From positions 1 through 46,271 of the forward strand of contig JANBPT010000303.1 of assembly GCA_027575765.1 (NCBI GenBank): DNA of 46,271 nucleotides. The letters run 5' to 3'. This document shows, in pieces, positions 1 to 10,181 of this stretch. The notes under the pieces are model-generated. The model ran no database searches. It saw only the letters and a list, made by a program, of their open reading frames with translations, and was not told where the DNA came from. The position numbers and the translations under genes are program-made. Each line of letters begins with the position of its first letter. Within the stretch, counting starts at the first letter, position 1. The DNA comes from Tieghemiomyces parasiticus (Eukaryota > Kickxellomycota > Dimargaritomycetes > Dimargaritales > Dimargaritaceae).

Positions 1-700
1 TCGCTCTTGATGGGCGGGTACTGTAGAAGGCAGAACCGTTCATCGGTCCGCTCAAGGCCGACCATGCCGTAGGCGAGTTGGAAGTCACCTGGGGAGGGGT
101 GTTCAAGGATTGAGAGTGGAGGAACAGGGGGGGAGTATGCAGGGTGGAGTTGGCGAAGACAACGGTTAGGCTGGATGTGCGTTTGCTGGCGCCTACGACG
201 GATGAGCTAGTCCCTACTGTCGACCAGACTTAGAGGTAATACTTACGGCATCGGTAGTTCTCTAGCGTTGGGGCCTTCTCGGAACCAAAGGTCATTATCT
301 TCCGGAACAGATGGGGTTTGAGGAAGGCTAGTATTTTCTGCCAGAGTGCGGAGAAGTTGAGGAGGACGGATACAGATTTGGGCTTTAGGTTGCGGCCAGC
401 AGCGGGCAGAGGTAACAGCGTACATATGGCTTCCTATGGACCCCCCCCTTAATGCAATCAACCTACCTGGAACTGAATATCGTTCAGCCAGCCCGTATGA
501 GTAAACCTGACATAGACCTGAACCTTGAGGGCCAGTTCCTCATTAACCCGTAGGTACCGTGTCCGCGTCACGTACACTGGGTCACCCTCGAGGTGCAGGC
601 CGCAGCTTTCGTCGTCAGAGCCCAGTGCAAATCTCGCCGAGTCGAAAGGCGGCGTGAGCGGGGCAGAGCGGTGGGCGGTGGTATCGTGAGACTCGGTCAT
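1..700 (-). CDS. Unrecognised protein, 5' part of a multi-exon gene cut by the window edge
   Basis: The model has three exons on the minus strand: 700-467, 337-247 and 88-1, where the gene leaves the window. The donors are gtaggt and gtaagt. The acceptors are ctggcag and a pyrimidine-rich ccccag, and all phases join cleanly. The start at 700 has a good context (gaccATG). The visible 137 residues begin with a polar, Ser/Thr/Pro-rich 30-residue tail and then look globular: a beta-rich stretch around VQVYVRFTHTGWLND (about residues 60-74), a basic amphipathic stretch KILAFLKPHLFRK, and DFQLAYGMVGLERTDERFC. I do not recognise the family and assign no function. The gene is divergent from the TTL gene, with 493 bp between the two starts. 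Exon 1 is the best supported. Exon 2 could use another AG, but only this choice keeps the frame open into exon 3. Confidence 0.6.
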
Positions 701-1193
701 GGTCAGCTCCCGTGGGCGGTGCAGCTAAGATGGGGGGCGGAGTTTAGTGCAATGGAAGGGCTAATGTACCAGACAATGCGGAGGACCGGGCAAGGATTAC
801 AACGTGGTCGCATAGCATACCGCGGTTGGAGGAAACCGTGAAGGGAGAGGTGGTGGGACTGCGCTGTAGTGCCCCATTTCAGTACTCATTGGTACCACGG
901 GCTAGGCCCAGTGCAGCTTACTAGAAATAGCACAGAGGGAGGACTACCGGCTGCCCCCGGCCAATAATTACGCTGGCGGAGCAACCCTGATTTTTCATAT
1001 TTTTTTATGAAATGAGCTTCAATCCCCTCACTTCTCCGGCGACTCGGCCGGGTGGCTGATGCAGACGGATACGCGGCACTCAAAGCTGGCTACACCGGCC
1101 TGCTGACGACCTTCTCAGCAGCCAACCTGTGTGATGCTACTCAACAACTCTCTCGACCCTAATTAGCTATCACTTCCGACGCACGAGTTCACC
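701..1193. promoter_or_regulatory. Divergent promoter region between the left-edge gene and the TTL gene
   Basis: This 493-bp gap separates two divergently transcribed starts (ATG at 700 on minus and at 1194 on plus), so it must hold both promoters unless leaders overlap. It contains a short AT-rich patch around 1000-1015 but no canonical TATA box at a convincing distance from either start. No other feature is visible. Confidence 0.5.
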
Positions 1194-2564
1194 ATGGTCG
1201 ATTCGCCCTCGCCCACCGTCGTGATTGGGCTCGATGAGCCCTACGTGCGAGCCATCCTGGACCGCCTCTTCAAGGGCCAACTTGAGGGCTGGACTGTCAA
1301 GTCACTCGCCCCAACGCACGAACGGGACCCCGACACCCCCGTCTCCGTCACCCCCACGGCCGGACCCCTCCTTCTCTGGCTCGAATATGAAGATCTCGAC
1401 TGGGACCTTATATTCAACTCTACCCCTTCGCGACCTGTTCTGGCCAACGCCTACTGTATCCGCAAGGGTTTGATCCGTAAAGCCCAGATGGCCTTCAATA
1501 TTCATAAGTATGTCGCTAAGAATCCAGATTCGATCCTCACCCGAGCCGTGCCAGCTACCTTCATATTCGAACTCGACCACCCGGACTACCTCGACGAGGC
1601 CCTCAACGAAAACTTTGAGATTGACCAGGCTCTGACGCAGAATGCCCAGCTCCGAGAGGCCCAGGGTACCGGTGTCGAGACGGAGAGCGCCGGTAAAGCC
1701 GGATCCGAGATTCAGCGCTTTATCCTCAAACCGTCGCTGACCGGCCGCGGGGCCGGTATCCATTTGTTTGATACCCGGGAGGGCCTCGAGGAAATCCTCG
1801 AGTCCTATTTCGAGGATGACAGTGATGATGAAGAGGTCGAGGACGAGGATACCTGGTCGGTTGACCAAGGCACCCAAATTCGGGAATGGGTCGTACAGGC
1901 CTACGTCGACCGCCCGTTGCTCTTGGCTGGCGGCCGCAAGTTCCACATCCGGGCCTACGTGCTCGCCCTCGGCGCCGTCGAAGTGTTCCTCTGGCGTGAC
2001 ATGCTCTGTCTCTTTGCCCCGCACCGTTACACCCTCGATGATCTCACCGACCACGGCGTGCACCTCACCAATACGTGCCTCCAAACCGACCGCCCTGAGT
2101 TCGACGAGAGCCGGGCCGTCTACAGTTTCTGGGACGACCTGCCTACCCTGACTAATGCACAGGGAGAGCAGGCGCTGACACGGGAAGCCTTGGAGGCCGC
2201 GTTCGACCAGATGAAGGCTGTGCTTCACGATCTGTTTGATGCCGTCATGTCCGAAACGACCACCTTCCAGGCCCGCCAGAATTGCTTTGAACTGTTTGGG
2301 TTCGATTTCTTGTTGGATGAGCGGTACGGTGTGCACCTGCTCGAAGCCAACGCCTTCCCGGATTTCAAGCAGACCGGGACGCGGTTGCAGCCCGTCGTCG
2401 AGGGCCTGTTCGAGGCGTCCGCTCAACTGGTCGCAAGGCAGCTCGAACGGTACCAGTCCGGAGGCACTGAACCGCTCCCCGAGGAGGCTATTCCACCTAA
2501 ACTACACCGAGTGTTCAACAAGGCACTCCTGGGTAGATCGGCCGGGATACCGTCCTTCCCGTGA
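1194..2564 (+). CDS. Tubulin-tyrosine ligase (TTL) domain protein, Pby1-type
   Basis: Single-exon gene of 456 aa with start context caccATGG. Family features of the TTL ATP-grasp fold are visible in order: FILKPSLTGRGAGIHLF (about 176-192, ATP-binding lysine and Gly loop), an acidic insertion (207-219), QAYVDRPLLLAGGRKFHIR (235-253), DHGVHLTNT (287-294), FELFGFDFLLD (365-375) and LLEANAFPDF (382-391, with the metal-binding Glu and Asn). TTL-family enzymes add an amino acid to a protein C-terminus using ATP. In fungi the best-known relative is yeast Pby1, a P-body-associated protein in which the TTL domain follows a SurE-like domain. This protein has no SurE part, so it is a stand-alone TTL. 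Its substrate cannot be read from sequence; tubulin is only the family default. NOP53 follows in the same direction after 367 bp. Confidence 0.85.
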   Translation: MVDSPSPTVVIGLDEPYVRAILDRLFKGQLEGWTVKSLAPTHERDPDTPVSVTPTAGPLLLWLEYEDLDWDLIFNSTPSRPVLANAYCIRKGLIRKAQMAFNIHKYVAKNPDSILTRAVPATFIFELDHPDYLDEALNENFEIDQALTQNAQLREAQGTGVETESAGKAGSEIQRFILKPSLTGRGAGIHLFDTREGLEEILESYFEDDSDDEEVEDEDTWSVDQGTQIREWVVQAYVDRPLLLAGGRKFHIRAYVLALGAVEVFLWRDMLCLFAPHRYTLDDLTDHGVHLTNTCLQTDRPEFDESRAVYSFWDDLPTLTNAQGEQALTREALEAAFDQMKAVLHDLFDAVMSETTTFQARQNCFELFGFDFLLDERYGVHLLEANAFPDFKQTGTRLQPVVEGLFEASAQLVARQLERYQSGGTEPLPEEAIPPKLHRVFNKALLGRSAGIPSFP

Positions 2565-2931
2565 GGCCCGGCTGGATCGATTGGAAATATAGGCAATCTA
2601 TAAAATGAGCATGGTGAATAAATGGAACCCTTCCTGGTAGCTATGAGGGGAGGGGGTTTGATATAAGATCACGTGGGTTGGTAAAGGGCGAGCCATTCCT
2701 CGAGTCAGCGAAAAACATCCGCGCTTACCATAAAAGAAAAAAAAAATACGTCGGGAATCACTAGCCTCTCGTATGCTCACCCCCCGCCTAGCTGTGTTCG
2801 ACTCCAGTGGTGAATGGCCAAGTACTCCCCGCACCGGTCCAGCTCTTTCCCCCGTCTGCTAGTCATTCCTCTAGGTCATTCTAGCCCCCACCTTGATTGC
2901 CCGAGCGGAGCCCTCACCCCCAACTACCGCC
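2565..2931 (+). promoter_or_regulatory. TTL terminator and NOP53 promoter region
   Basis: This 367-bp spacer holds the TTL 3' end and the upstream region of NOP53. It contains CTATAAAATG near 2597, an A-rich run at about 2737 and pyrimidine-rich stretches leading to the NOP53 start. A GTTCGACTCC match near 2797 resembles part of a tRNA B box, but no A box or cloverleaf accompanies it. Confidence 0.4.
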
Positions 2932-4592
2932 ATGTCCAATACCATCACCGCCACTGGATCGCAACCCGCGGCCAAGCCGCCCCGCCGAAGCTCCCGCAAG
3001 GGTAAGCAGGCCTGGCGCAAGAACATCGACATGGAGCCGATTGAGAATACCCTCGAGCAGCAGCGTGCTGACGAGCGCCTCGGGTAAGTGAGAGCGGCTG
3101 TCAGGGGGGGACAGCGGGCCACGCTAGTCTTTGTGCCAGTAGCGCCCGCCCACCCCCCCCACGCCCACCAGACAACGGCACCAGAATACCCCAGCCGAGT
3201 AGCCAGTGCTAACCCTGTTACAACCCGTGCCCTCCTACGTACACTCACTGACCACCTATTATCAGTATCGACCGCATGGAGATCGAAACTGACACGGCCA
3301 TTTTCTCCTTGGATACTGAGGGCGACGCGGCGACTAAGAAACAGGTCAAACACGCCGTTAAGCCGCTGATGGTGGATCGGATTCTTATGGAGCGGTCTGA
3401 GGTCCGGGCTATCCGGCCCGTGGCCCGGTGCCTCCACCCGACGCCGGCTGGTCTCCCCTGGAGCCGGACGGGGGATCCTTCCAAACGGGCCCAAAAGGCC
3501 GTCACCCGCCTGGCTCGCCAACTGGTCGAGACTGGCCAGATTCAACAGGTTACCGAGCGGCTCCGTCAGTCAGCGGCCCAGCCCAAAGCCGGAGGCTTGT
3601 CGAACCGGTATTGTTCCCGCCTGACCCCGACCGCTGGCAAGCAGAGGTTGATGGTCGTCAATACTCCCCAGAAGTACGACATCTGGAGTGACAAGGCCAA
3701 AGCAGCGGATGAGCAGAAGGAGAAGGATAACAAGAAACGGTCGGAGATTGAGCCGTCGTCAGCCGCCGGAGTGGCCATCCCGACCCGGGCCCCGCCGTCC
3801 ATTGGTAAACGTCTCAGGCTACCGGCCATTGTGCCAATCCACCCCGGCGCGTCCTACAAACCCCGTCCCGAGGATGCCGACCAGCTCAGTGAGCAGATCG
3901 AGCTTCGGAAGGCCCGTATCGCAGCCGCATCGCGGATCAAGCATAATACGTACGAGCATGCCAATACGCTGGCCAACGACTTCGCCGACAACACGGAGGA
4001 TATGGTCCAGGAGAAATTTGTCTTTTCGGATAGCGAGGCGGTCGAGGAAGCGGGTAGCGATATGGAGGCCAGCGCTGCGGAGGAAGAGGACGACGATGAG
4101 CAGATGGCCGAAATGCGCGAGTACCGCCGGAAACTCATCGCCAAGGCCGTCCGCAAGACCTTTAACCAGCGCCAGAAGGAAAAGCTACGCCGAACCCAGC
4201 AGCACCAGCTGGCTCATCAAGCACGACACGATCGTCTCCATGATGCTATTGGGCAAGTTGACGAGGTGGTATCCGAGCTCGCCGCTGCTAACGATAGCCG
4301 AAAGCGCCGCGCCGCCGACGATGGGGGTAGCGGTAAGGAGTTTGCGAAGGCCAACGACCGTCAACGCCCGCGTCTCAACCGACTCACCCGTCAGGTCGAT
4401 GCCACTGCCCTGGGCAATGCGGACCCCGACGAACCCTTACGGCGCATCAAACCCCAAGTCAACCTGTTTGGGGACCATTTTTACAACTTGCAGAAGCGGA
4501 ATATGATTGAAGCCCGTGGGGCCAAATCCAAGAAGAATCGGCGGGTGCGGATGACCACATACGAGAAATTGTCGTACCGGAACTTTGTGTAG
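2932..4592 (+). CDS. NOP53: Ribosome biogenesis protein Nop53 (GLTSCR2/PICT1 family)
   Basis: Two exons, 2932-3083 and 3266-4592, with a 182-bp intron (donor GTAAGT, acceptor ATCAG), encoding 492 aa. Nop53 is a nucleolar assembly factor for the 60S subunit; it recruits the exosome-associated helicase Mtr4 to pre-60S particles for 7S/5.8S processing. The N-terminus carries the family signature SSRKGKQAWRKNID (20-33). The middle is basic and helical with an acidic stretch (EEEDDDEQ, near 320), followed by Gln/Arg-rich helices. The C-terminus has the typical block PQVNLFGDHFYNLQKRNMIE and ends EKLSYRNFV. The start is chosen because it puts the signature at the usual distance; an upstream in-frame ATG at 2893 would add 13 residues. 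The segment TRAPPSIGKRLRLPAIV is close in kind to the arch-interacting Mtr4-binding motif region (L-F-x-P-x-D type), but I do not see that motif exactly. Confidence 0.9.
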
Positions 4593-6844
4593 GGATTGTT
4601 TGGTGTCCCCGTATCCCCTTAAAAAACGTGAGTACGCCTTCCTTCCTTCCTTTTTTTTAATACTATTAGTTTTCTAACGCGTATATTAAATCTTCAATGG
4701 TCTCTTGATGAGAGCCGGGGAAAGCAGAGTGGTTCGGGAAGCGAGCAGACAGTGAAGGATGCATTTCCGTGGAGCCCAAACCATAGTTTAATCTGGAGGC
4801 ATCCTCCTTGGGGCCTCTGGTACCCGATGGATTATATGTACTGAGCTGGTGAGCAATAACCACCCTATCTCTCCTGTGCCCTATTAGGATATGGTCTAGC
4901 ACGGAAAGCACTTGTCCATCTAGATCACTCTGCTTGAAATAAAGTGTTACATTCCACTGGTGACCACTGTTGAGACAGACAATACATTTCCATATTGGGA
5001 CGCGTCTATCTCAGCGTCAGTGGGGCGGTCGTATACTCGTGGGTATTTGAGTAATAAAGTAGTTTAAAGGTACCCACCTGAATGCCTTCCGATCAACGCT
5101 CAGATTCGCTGGTTAACTCTAGCAATCGATACCAATCTACGTATGTCCACTTGGACTGCTGGGTAGCTACCGACCAGGGAAGGAGTACGACACGAACTGC
5201 ATTAGAGCATCCTAAACTGGTCACGAGTCAGGTTGGATAGTCCCTTAAATAGGCAGTACAACTGGCCAACCTCTGCAAATCTACAGATTTACCTGCGAGT
5301 AATCAACCGCTCGGAGGTAGGGAAAACACATCCGTCCGATCCCTGTCTCCAAAAATATATACGTAAGAGTACATACGCTGATTTATATGTGAGGTCGGTC
5401 AGCCTAAGTTGGTCAATATTTACAGCCCACCAGCAATATACCTGACTATCCGTTTACTAGCGGAGTAGTTAATGACCAGGGAGAAGATATAGGGAGGGAG
5501 AGAAAAAAAGAGAGCGGTGATAGAGGATACACTGTGACCAGTTATAGATCGGGGAAGGTCAGATCATGGCAGGGTGTTGTGTGGGATAGAGAGAGGCGTC
5601 GCTCCCGCGCGCTCTAGCCTATTAAGTGCGGTCTCGATCCGATAGTAGCGGAGCCAGAGCCAATTGGTCATCAATCGGCATATATACTGCTCTTCCCTGC
5701 CGTTGCTACGACCCGGTAAACAGAGAAGGAGGGGAGATCATGACCGCCGGGTTCGGGCCTTCGTCGGTAGTCTACTCAAACGGTTTGCTGGCATTACAGC
5801 AACCTAACCAAAGGTAGGTAGCGCAACATCCGTATTCCAGTCAAGGAAAACTTGAAGGGGATGATAATGCATCACCTTGGTGCGTGTTACTTCTCTTCGT
5901 CATATAGTGGGGCCGGTTGTCGGGTGACCTGGCGCACCATGGCTATTAGACCAGATGAGTACATAAATATTGACCCAACAACTATTTTGCACATGATCAC
6001 ATGCTTTAGACTAGCAGCTGTCAATTAACGTTTCAGACGTCCCATCGGATACGCGAATCCACCCAGAACTCATGCTAAGGCTGAACATGCGAACAATAGA
6101 GCGCAGTAATTACAGATGGTATCATATCGGGACAAAATTGTGGGTATTAAAGGAGGCGTGTATTCCCGGTTTAAATCAACGGGAGGTAAGCTTGATCGTC
6201 CGGCAGTGATGAATGGGAAGCGTGGTTTGTGAAACCTATGGGCATGGCGGAAGGTGTGAAGCAGGGGGGAGGCTGTCGACGGCATTCTGCTATTCCGCTT
6301 TATACTACTATTTTTGAACTATTGCACGGCTGCACAACTTCGACCTCGGCTTGAGCAGACGGTGTCGCTTCAGCCCCCTCCCCTTGTATGTCTGTTGGGG
6401 GGGCATCGTTCCTGTAACCAGGTGGCGGAAGCTGGAAGCAAGAGGACAGGAAAGCCGCCTATGCACAACAGCCAATATGTTGGGCGTCCAAGGGCACATC
6501 GATCGATTCACTCAGCCTCAAACATCCTTCCAGCCAGCGTTCTATGGCTTATCACATGGCTCAATTATCGGCCCCTCGTCGTACATACCCTGGCAGGAAG
6601 GTCAATGATTTACCTCATCCATACACCCCTGCTTCTTACGTCGTCATACAATTTCCCCCCGCAACACTTGAACGAGCCGCTCAGGAACATTGGGTGGTCT
6701 TCTATTTAAAGCCATGGATCAATAATCATAAGTTCCCATCAGCCCGCAACGCCAGAGAAGTCCAATCTGGCCGCTAGCATGATGACCAGGTGATGTTATT
6801 GGTTGGCGGCGGTGAAAACGTATGGGGCCGATCATGGGTATTGT

Positions 6845-6873
6845 GGGGGAGGGGAGGGGTGGGGGGGGGTGGG
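6845..6873 (+). other. G-quadruplex-type G-run cluster
   Basis: Five G-runs of three to nine bases, separated by single A or T, lie within 29 bases on the plus strand. This satisfies the usual G3+N1-7 pattern. It is in a gene-free region, so no regulated gene can be named. Confidence 0.5.
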
Positions 6874-7335
6874 ATGGTGATCCATACAGGATGCAAGTGT
6901 ATTGGTCGTACTTGGCCGGCTGAGGCCATAACTATTATCATAGATCATGCCCATGGGGCTGGGCCTAGGGTGTGGGTACGTGCATGCCCCGCCAGTGCTA
7001 TATGGAATAGAAATAACATGCACAATACCCACCAACATGTCATTGCTGCTGGGATTTAAGGTAATCCGTCGGAGTTGCAATGGAGTGTCCATGGCTGAGC
7101 TGGATACAAGTGGCAGACAGGCGAAGCGAGAGTTGCGGCTAAAGGTACTTGGCGACCAAACGCCAGTAGCCCGGCGCAGGGCAATGGAGGAGAGGAAGGG
7201 GGAAGGCCAACCTAGCCCGGGGCGGGGGTACAGAACCGACCTGGCCAACCAGGGTGTCTTCTTCAATGGCCACCGGGCCCTCTTAGGACCTGCCTCCTTT
7301 GGGTCATCATTGTCCACTCAGCCGAGTCCGGCGCA

Positions 7336-7380
7336 AGTGCGCGCGTGTGTACGTATGTGCAGATGTGAGTGCGCGCGCGG
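7336..7380 (+). repeat. Alternating purine-pyrimidine stretch with duplicated AGTGCGCGCG
   Basis: Two copies of AGTGCGCGCG lie about 32 bases apart and bracket a GT/AC-alternating segment. The composition is typical of Z-DNA-prone simple sequence. No gene assignment is possible. Confidence 0.45.
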
Positions 7381-7600
7381 CGGACAGTCACTATACCCCT
7401 TCGCTATTTGCGCCAGCCCACGCCCTCTCCATAGCGGTGTCCACTTTAAGGCAAGCGATTGCCACCAAGCGGGAAGAGGCCTGTCATTTCCGACAGCCCG
7501 GCTGCAATTGCTGTCTACTTTTACCCTTTTAGCTCCTGCGGAGAACCGGGTCCCACTCGATCATACCTAACCCATCGACGGTGACGGTGGAATAACCGGC

Positions 7601-8570
7601 GATAAAGGCGCAGCGCCGGCTTGAATGATAGCGGGGGGGCCAGTGGAGATGTGGGCAAACGGAGACAGCCTCTGCCGAGCCCGTCCTCTCCCCTCTCTCA
7701 CCCCCCCCCTGCCTTCTCCTTTCCGTCCGCGTGCACTTCAGGGTGGACCCACATCCCGTCGGGGAATCGAGTGGCAATCCTTACTGACCCTGCAGACCTC
7801 GACATGTCACCGTTGCCCATCGCTATCGCCAACCGAGCGGGCTTTGTACCAGTTCATTTTTATAATCCCCCTCGCTTTGTTAGTGGCTGGCCTCTTTATC
7901 CGGACTCGGCAGTTGCTCGTCAAGCTTGAGCAGACCGATGGACACAGTGCCTTCCACTCCCCGCTTCCCGTTTCCCTAGATTGTCTGGCATTTCATCGTT
8001 CGTCGCCCCTTTCGTGTATTCTTTTTTTTTCTTTTTTTTTTATTGCACACTCCCTCCCCACCCCTCCCCTCCACCGCCACCATATAAGCTAACAGGTCTG
8101 CCGATTGCAACGCCGCTACAGTTATTATCCACAAATCACTCTTTGTAGCCCCAGAGCCCATCTTTCCTTGTCTCGCATCCGTTATTACTGGCTCCTCTAA
8201 TTTTTCCGTTATTTCGCCGCGTCTTACCTGCATCGGGTCCACACATATAAATCCGTGGTACCTCTCCCCTTAGGCGGCGCCAATGCCATATTAAAAGCTC
8301 CTGCCTGTATATTAGACCATACCTTGTCCATTCCTCCGTGTCTGTGCCCACCATTTCCTACCTTATCCCCTTGCCGTGCCCATCTACACTACTTTACAAG
8401 TAACCACCGTGACCTGCATCTCCCCACACTATCGTTCCTGCCTACGTTGAGCAGTGCAACCTGTCTATTCAGTACCCACGCTTCCGCCCTTTTCCATTCT
8501 CTTGCCTCACACACCTTTGCCCCGAAACGGCACCTGCATCATCTTTGCATTGGGGTTGTGACTACCCACC
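7601..8570 (+). promoter_or_regulatory. Pyrimidine-rich promoter/leader of the RAX1-like gene
   Basis: From about 7680 to the start codon at 8571 the plus strand is strongly C/T-rich, with two poly-T runs near 8022-8041 and a TATAAG at about 8084. The same strand-specific pyrimidine bias precedes the elongase and, on the minus strand, the forkhead gene. I read it as promoter plus a long 5' leader. The open frames inside it are low-complexity and are not taken as genes. Confidence 0.45.
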
Positions 8571-10181
8571 ATGTCCACTACTGACCTTTCTGATACCAAG
8601 CGCGCCTCTTTTGGCAGCCGGATATCCCAAACATTGCGCCGGTGGCACCGGGTGCTCCTCAAGTTCCAGCCGGACACGCGCCCGCGGCTCTCACAGATTC
8701 TGGGCAACCAACTGTGCCCCCCGCTGGATCTCCGCAGCTTGCGCTACTTCCTCACCTACCATGAGCGCAGTTACGAAAACCTCAGCTTCTACGAGTTCTT
8801 TGTGGCCTATTGGATCCTGTGGACCAAACTGTCCAAGGAGGAGCGGCGCGGGTCTTCTCCCATCGTGGGACGGGCCCTCCGGCCGGACCGGCTACCGTCG
8901 TTCCCGCAGCTGAGCGTGTCCTACCCTAGCGAACCAATCACCCTCAACGACGTCCTTATCGGGTCCGAGCGTGCCGACTACCCTTCCAGCCTGGCTTGCG
9001 ATTCTGACACCTGTCGTATCACCCTCCCACCTTGCAAGGCCAGTCCCGTGGAGAACATCATCATCCCCGACACCGAGGTGGCCGACCTGCGTCAAGTCCT
9101 CCTGGATTTCTGTGGTGACCTCAACCTCCCGTCCACCCACGCACACCGGCTGACATTACCGGCCAAGCCAGACACCCTCCACACCCGTGCCTCCCAGCTC
9201 ACCTTCGACGCCATGCTCCGTTTGAATCCTAAGCGGGCCAGTAACGTCCACGGGCCCGTCCGCACCTTAGCCGCCGACTCGCTGCCGCTGGCCGACGTGG
9301 TTAGTGCCGCGCTCAACCGGTTCATCGTGCAGGGTGCCGTGGAGGAGCTCAACCTCTCCCAAAAAGTTCGTCGCACGCTCCTCGATGAGGCCCAGAAAAC
9401 TACACACCCAAGTATCTTTGAGCCTGTTTACAATGAGGTTGTCCAGATGCTCGAGCGTACCGTCGAGGGGCCTTTTTCGGCCTGGACCGTCAAGAATATC
9501 AGCCGTGCCGAGGCCTTCCGGCGGTCACGCACGTTCATTCCGCTGATCCTTATCACCATCCTTATGCTGACGCTCATGATTTACTACGGCGTGTCGCGTT
9601 GGTGGCGCTTGTTCACCCTTCCCCTGGTCCTGGTCATCACCTCCTATTTCATTACCAACACCCGCGGCGTGTGTGTGCTCAAGTACCTCAGCCAGACCCG
9701 CGACCGCCGTCTCATCGGGCCCAACCGGATCTTCGGGTGGCTCGCGCCCAGGCCGCTCAATTCTGACGCAGATAGTATAATTGACGTCCGCGACGAGCTT
9801 TACTTTATGCCCAATTACCGGATCCCGTCCGTCCTCAGCCACTTCATTGTTAATTTCGAAGGTTATCCATCTTCTCCGTCCTCCAAATCTATGGACACCA
9901 CCAGCTCCCTCGCCACCCGCCCCGAATACTCCTCCTTCGATGTCAAATCGGATAATCCTGGCCTACACACCAAGGCTGAGGTCTCCGACAGCAAAATCAC
10001 CACTGTATCGGCTGTGTCTCAGTCTGCCTCAGAGCCGCGTAAATCGAGCCAGTCCGCCGAGTGGATCGAAATGAACGAACCCCTCGTTCAGCGCGGTCAA
10101 AGGGAAGTACTGATCCATGCCGCGGCGCTCGCTGTGGTAATCACCGTTCTGATCGAATGCTTCTTTGTCGCCCTTCCATGA
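8571..10181 (+). CDS. RAX1: Rax1-type RGS-domain membrane protein
   Basis: Single exon, 536 aa, start context caccATGTCC. The N-terminal part is an RGS fold: RLSQILGNQLCPPLDLRSL (39-57), a helix with YHERSYENLSFYEFFVAYW (63-81), and the closing helices KTTHPSIFEPVYNEVVQMLE (276-295) followed by FSAWTVKNISRAEAFRR. Hydrophobic segments at about 322-340, 346-363 and 514-534 predict three membrane spans with the last at the extreme C-terminus. An RGS domain joined to C-terminal membrane spans is the architecture of yeast Rax1, which marks bud sites together with Rax2. Its RGS part is not known to act on a G-alpha protein in the way Sst2 does. The linker between the first and last RGS helices is long (about 85-250), and the region 400-510 is Ser-rich and probably disordered. 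It converges on the DNMT1-like gene. The symbol is by family only. Confidence 0.75.
   Translation: MSTTDLSDTKRASFGSRISQTLRRWHRVLLKFQPDTRPRLSQILGNQLCPPLDLRSLRYFLTYHERSYENLSFYEFFVAYWILWTKLSKEERRGSSPIVGRALRPDRLPSFPQLSVSYPSEPITLNDVLIGSERADYPSSLACDSDTCRITLPPCKASPVENIIIPDTEVADLRQVLLDFCGDLNLPSTHAHRLTLPAKPDTLHTRASQLTFDAMLRLNPKRASNVHGPVRTLAADSLPLADVVSAALNRFIVQGAVEELNLSQKVRRTLLDEAQKTTHPSIFEPVYNEVVQMLERTVEGPFSAWTVKNISRAEAFRRSRTFIPLILITILMLTLMIYYGVSRWWRLFTLPLVLVITSYFITNTRGVCVLKYLSQTRDRRLIGPNRIFGWLAPRPLNSDADSIIDVRDELYFMPNYRIPSVLSHFIVNFEGYPSSPSSKSMDTTSSLATRPEYSSFDVKSDNPGLHTKAEVSDSKITTVSAVSQSASEPRKSSQSAEWIEMNEPLVQRGQREVLIHAAALAVVITVLIECFFVALP

Larger units (their letters stand above)
4593..7600. other. Gene-poor intergenic region
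   Basis: About 3 kb with only short frames that lack coding bias, domains or good splice structure. GC content is visibly lower than in the genes, particularly at 4650-6300. It contains a pyrimidine run with poly-T after NOP53 (4631-4660, likely its 3' end), a G-quadruplex-type run at 6845-6873 and an alternating purine-pyrimidine stretch at 7336-7380. No tRNA, rRNA, spliceosomal RNA or transposase was recognised. Confidence 0.55.

Noticed and set aside
1302..2426. Long open frame antisense to the TTL gene (374 codons)
   Set aside because: It is a mirror of the GC-rich codon usage of the TTL gene; the TTL strand has the full set of family motifs.
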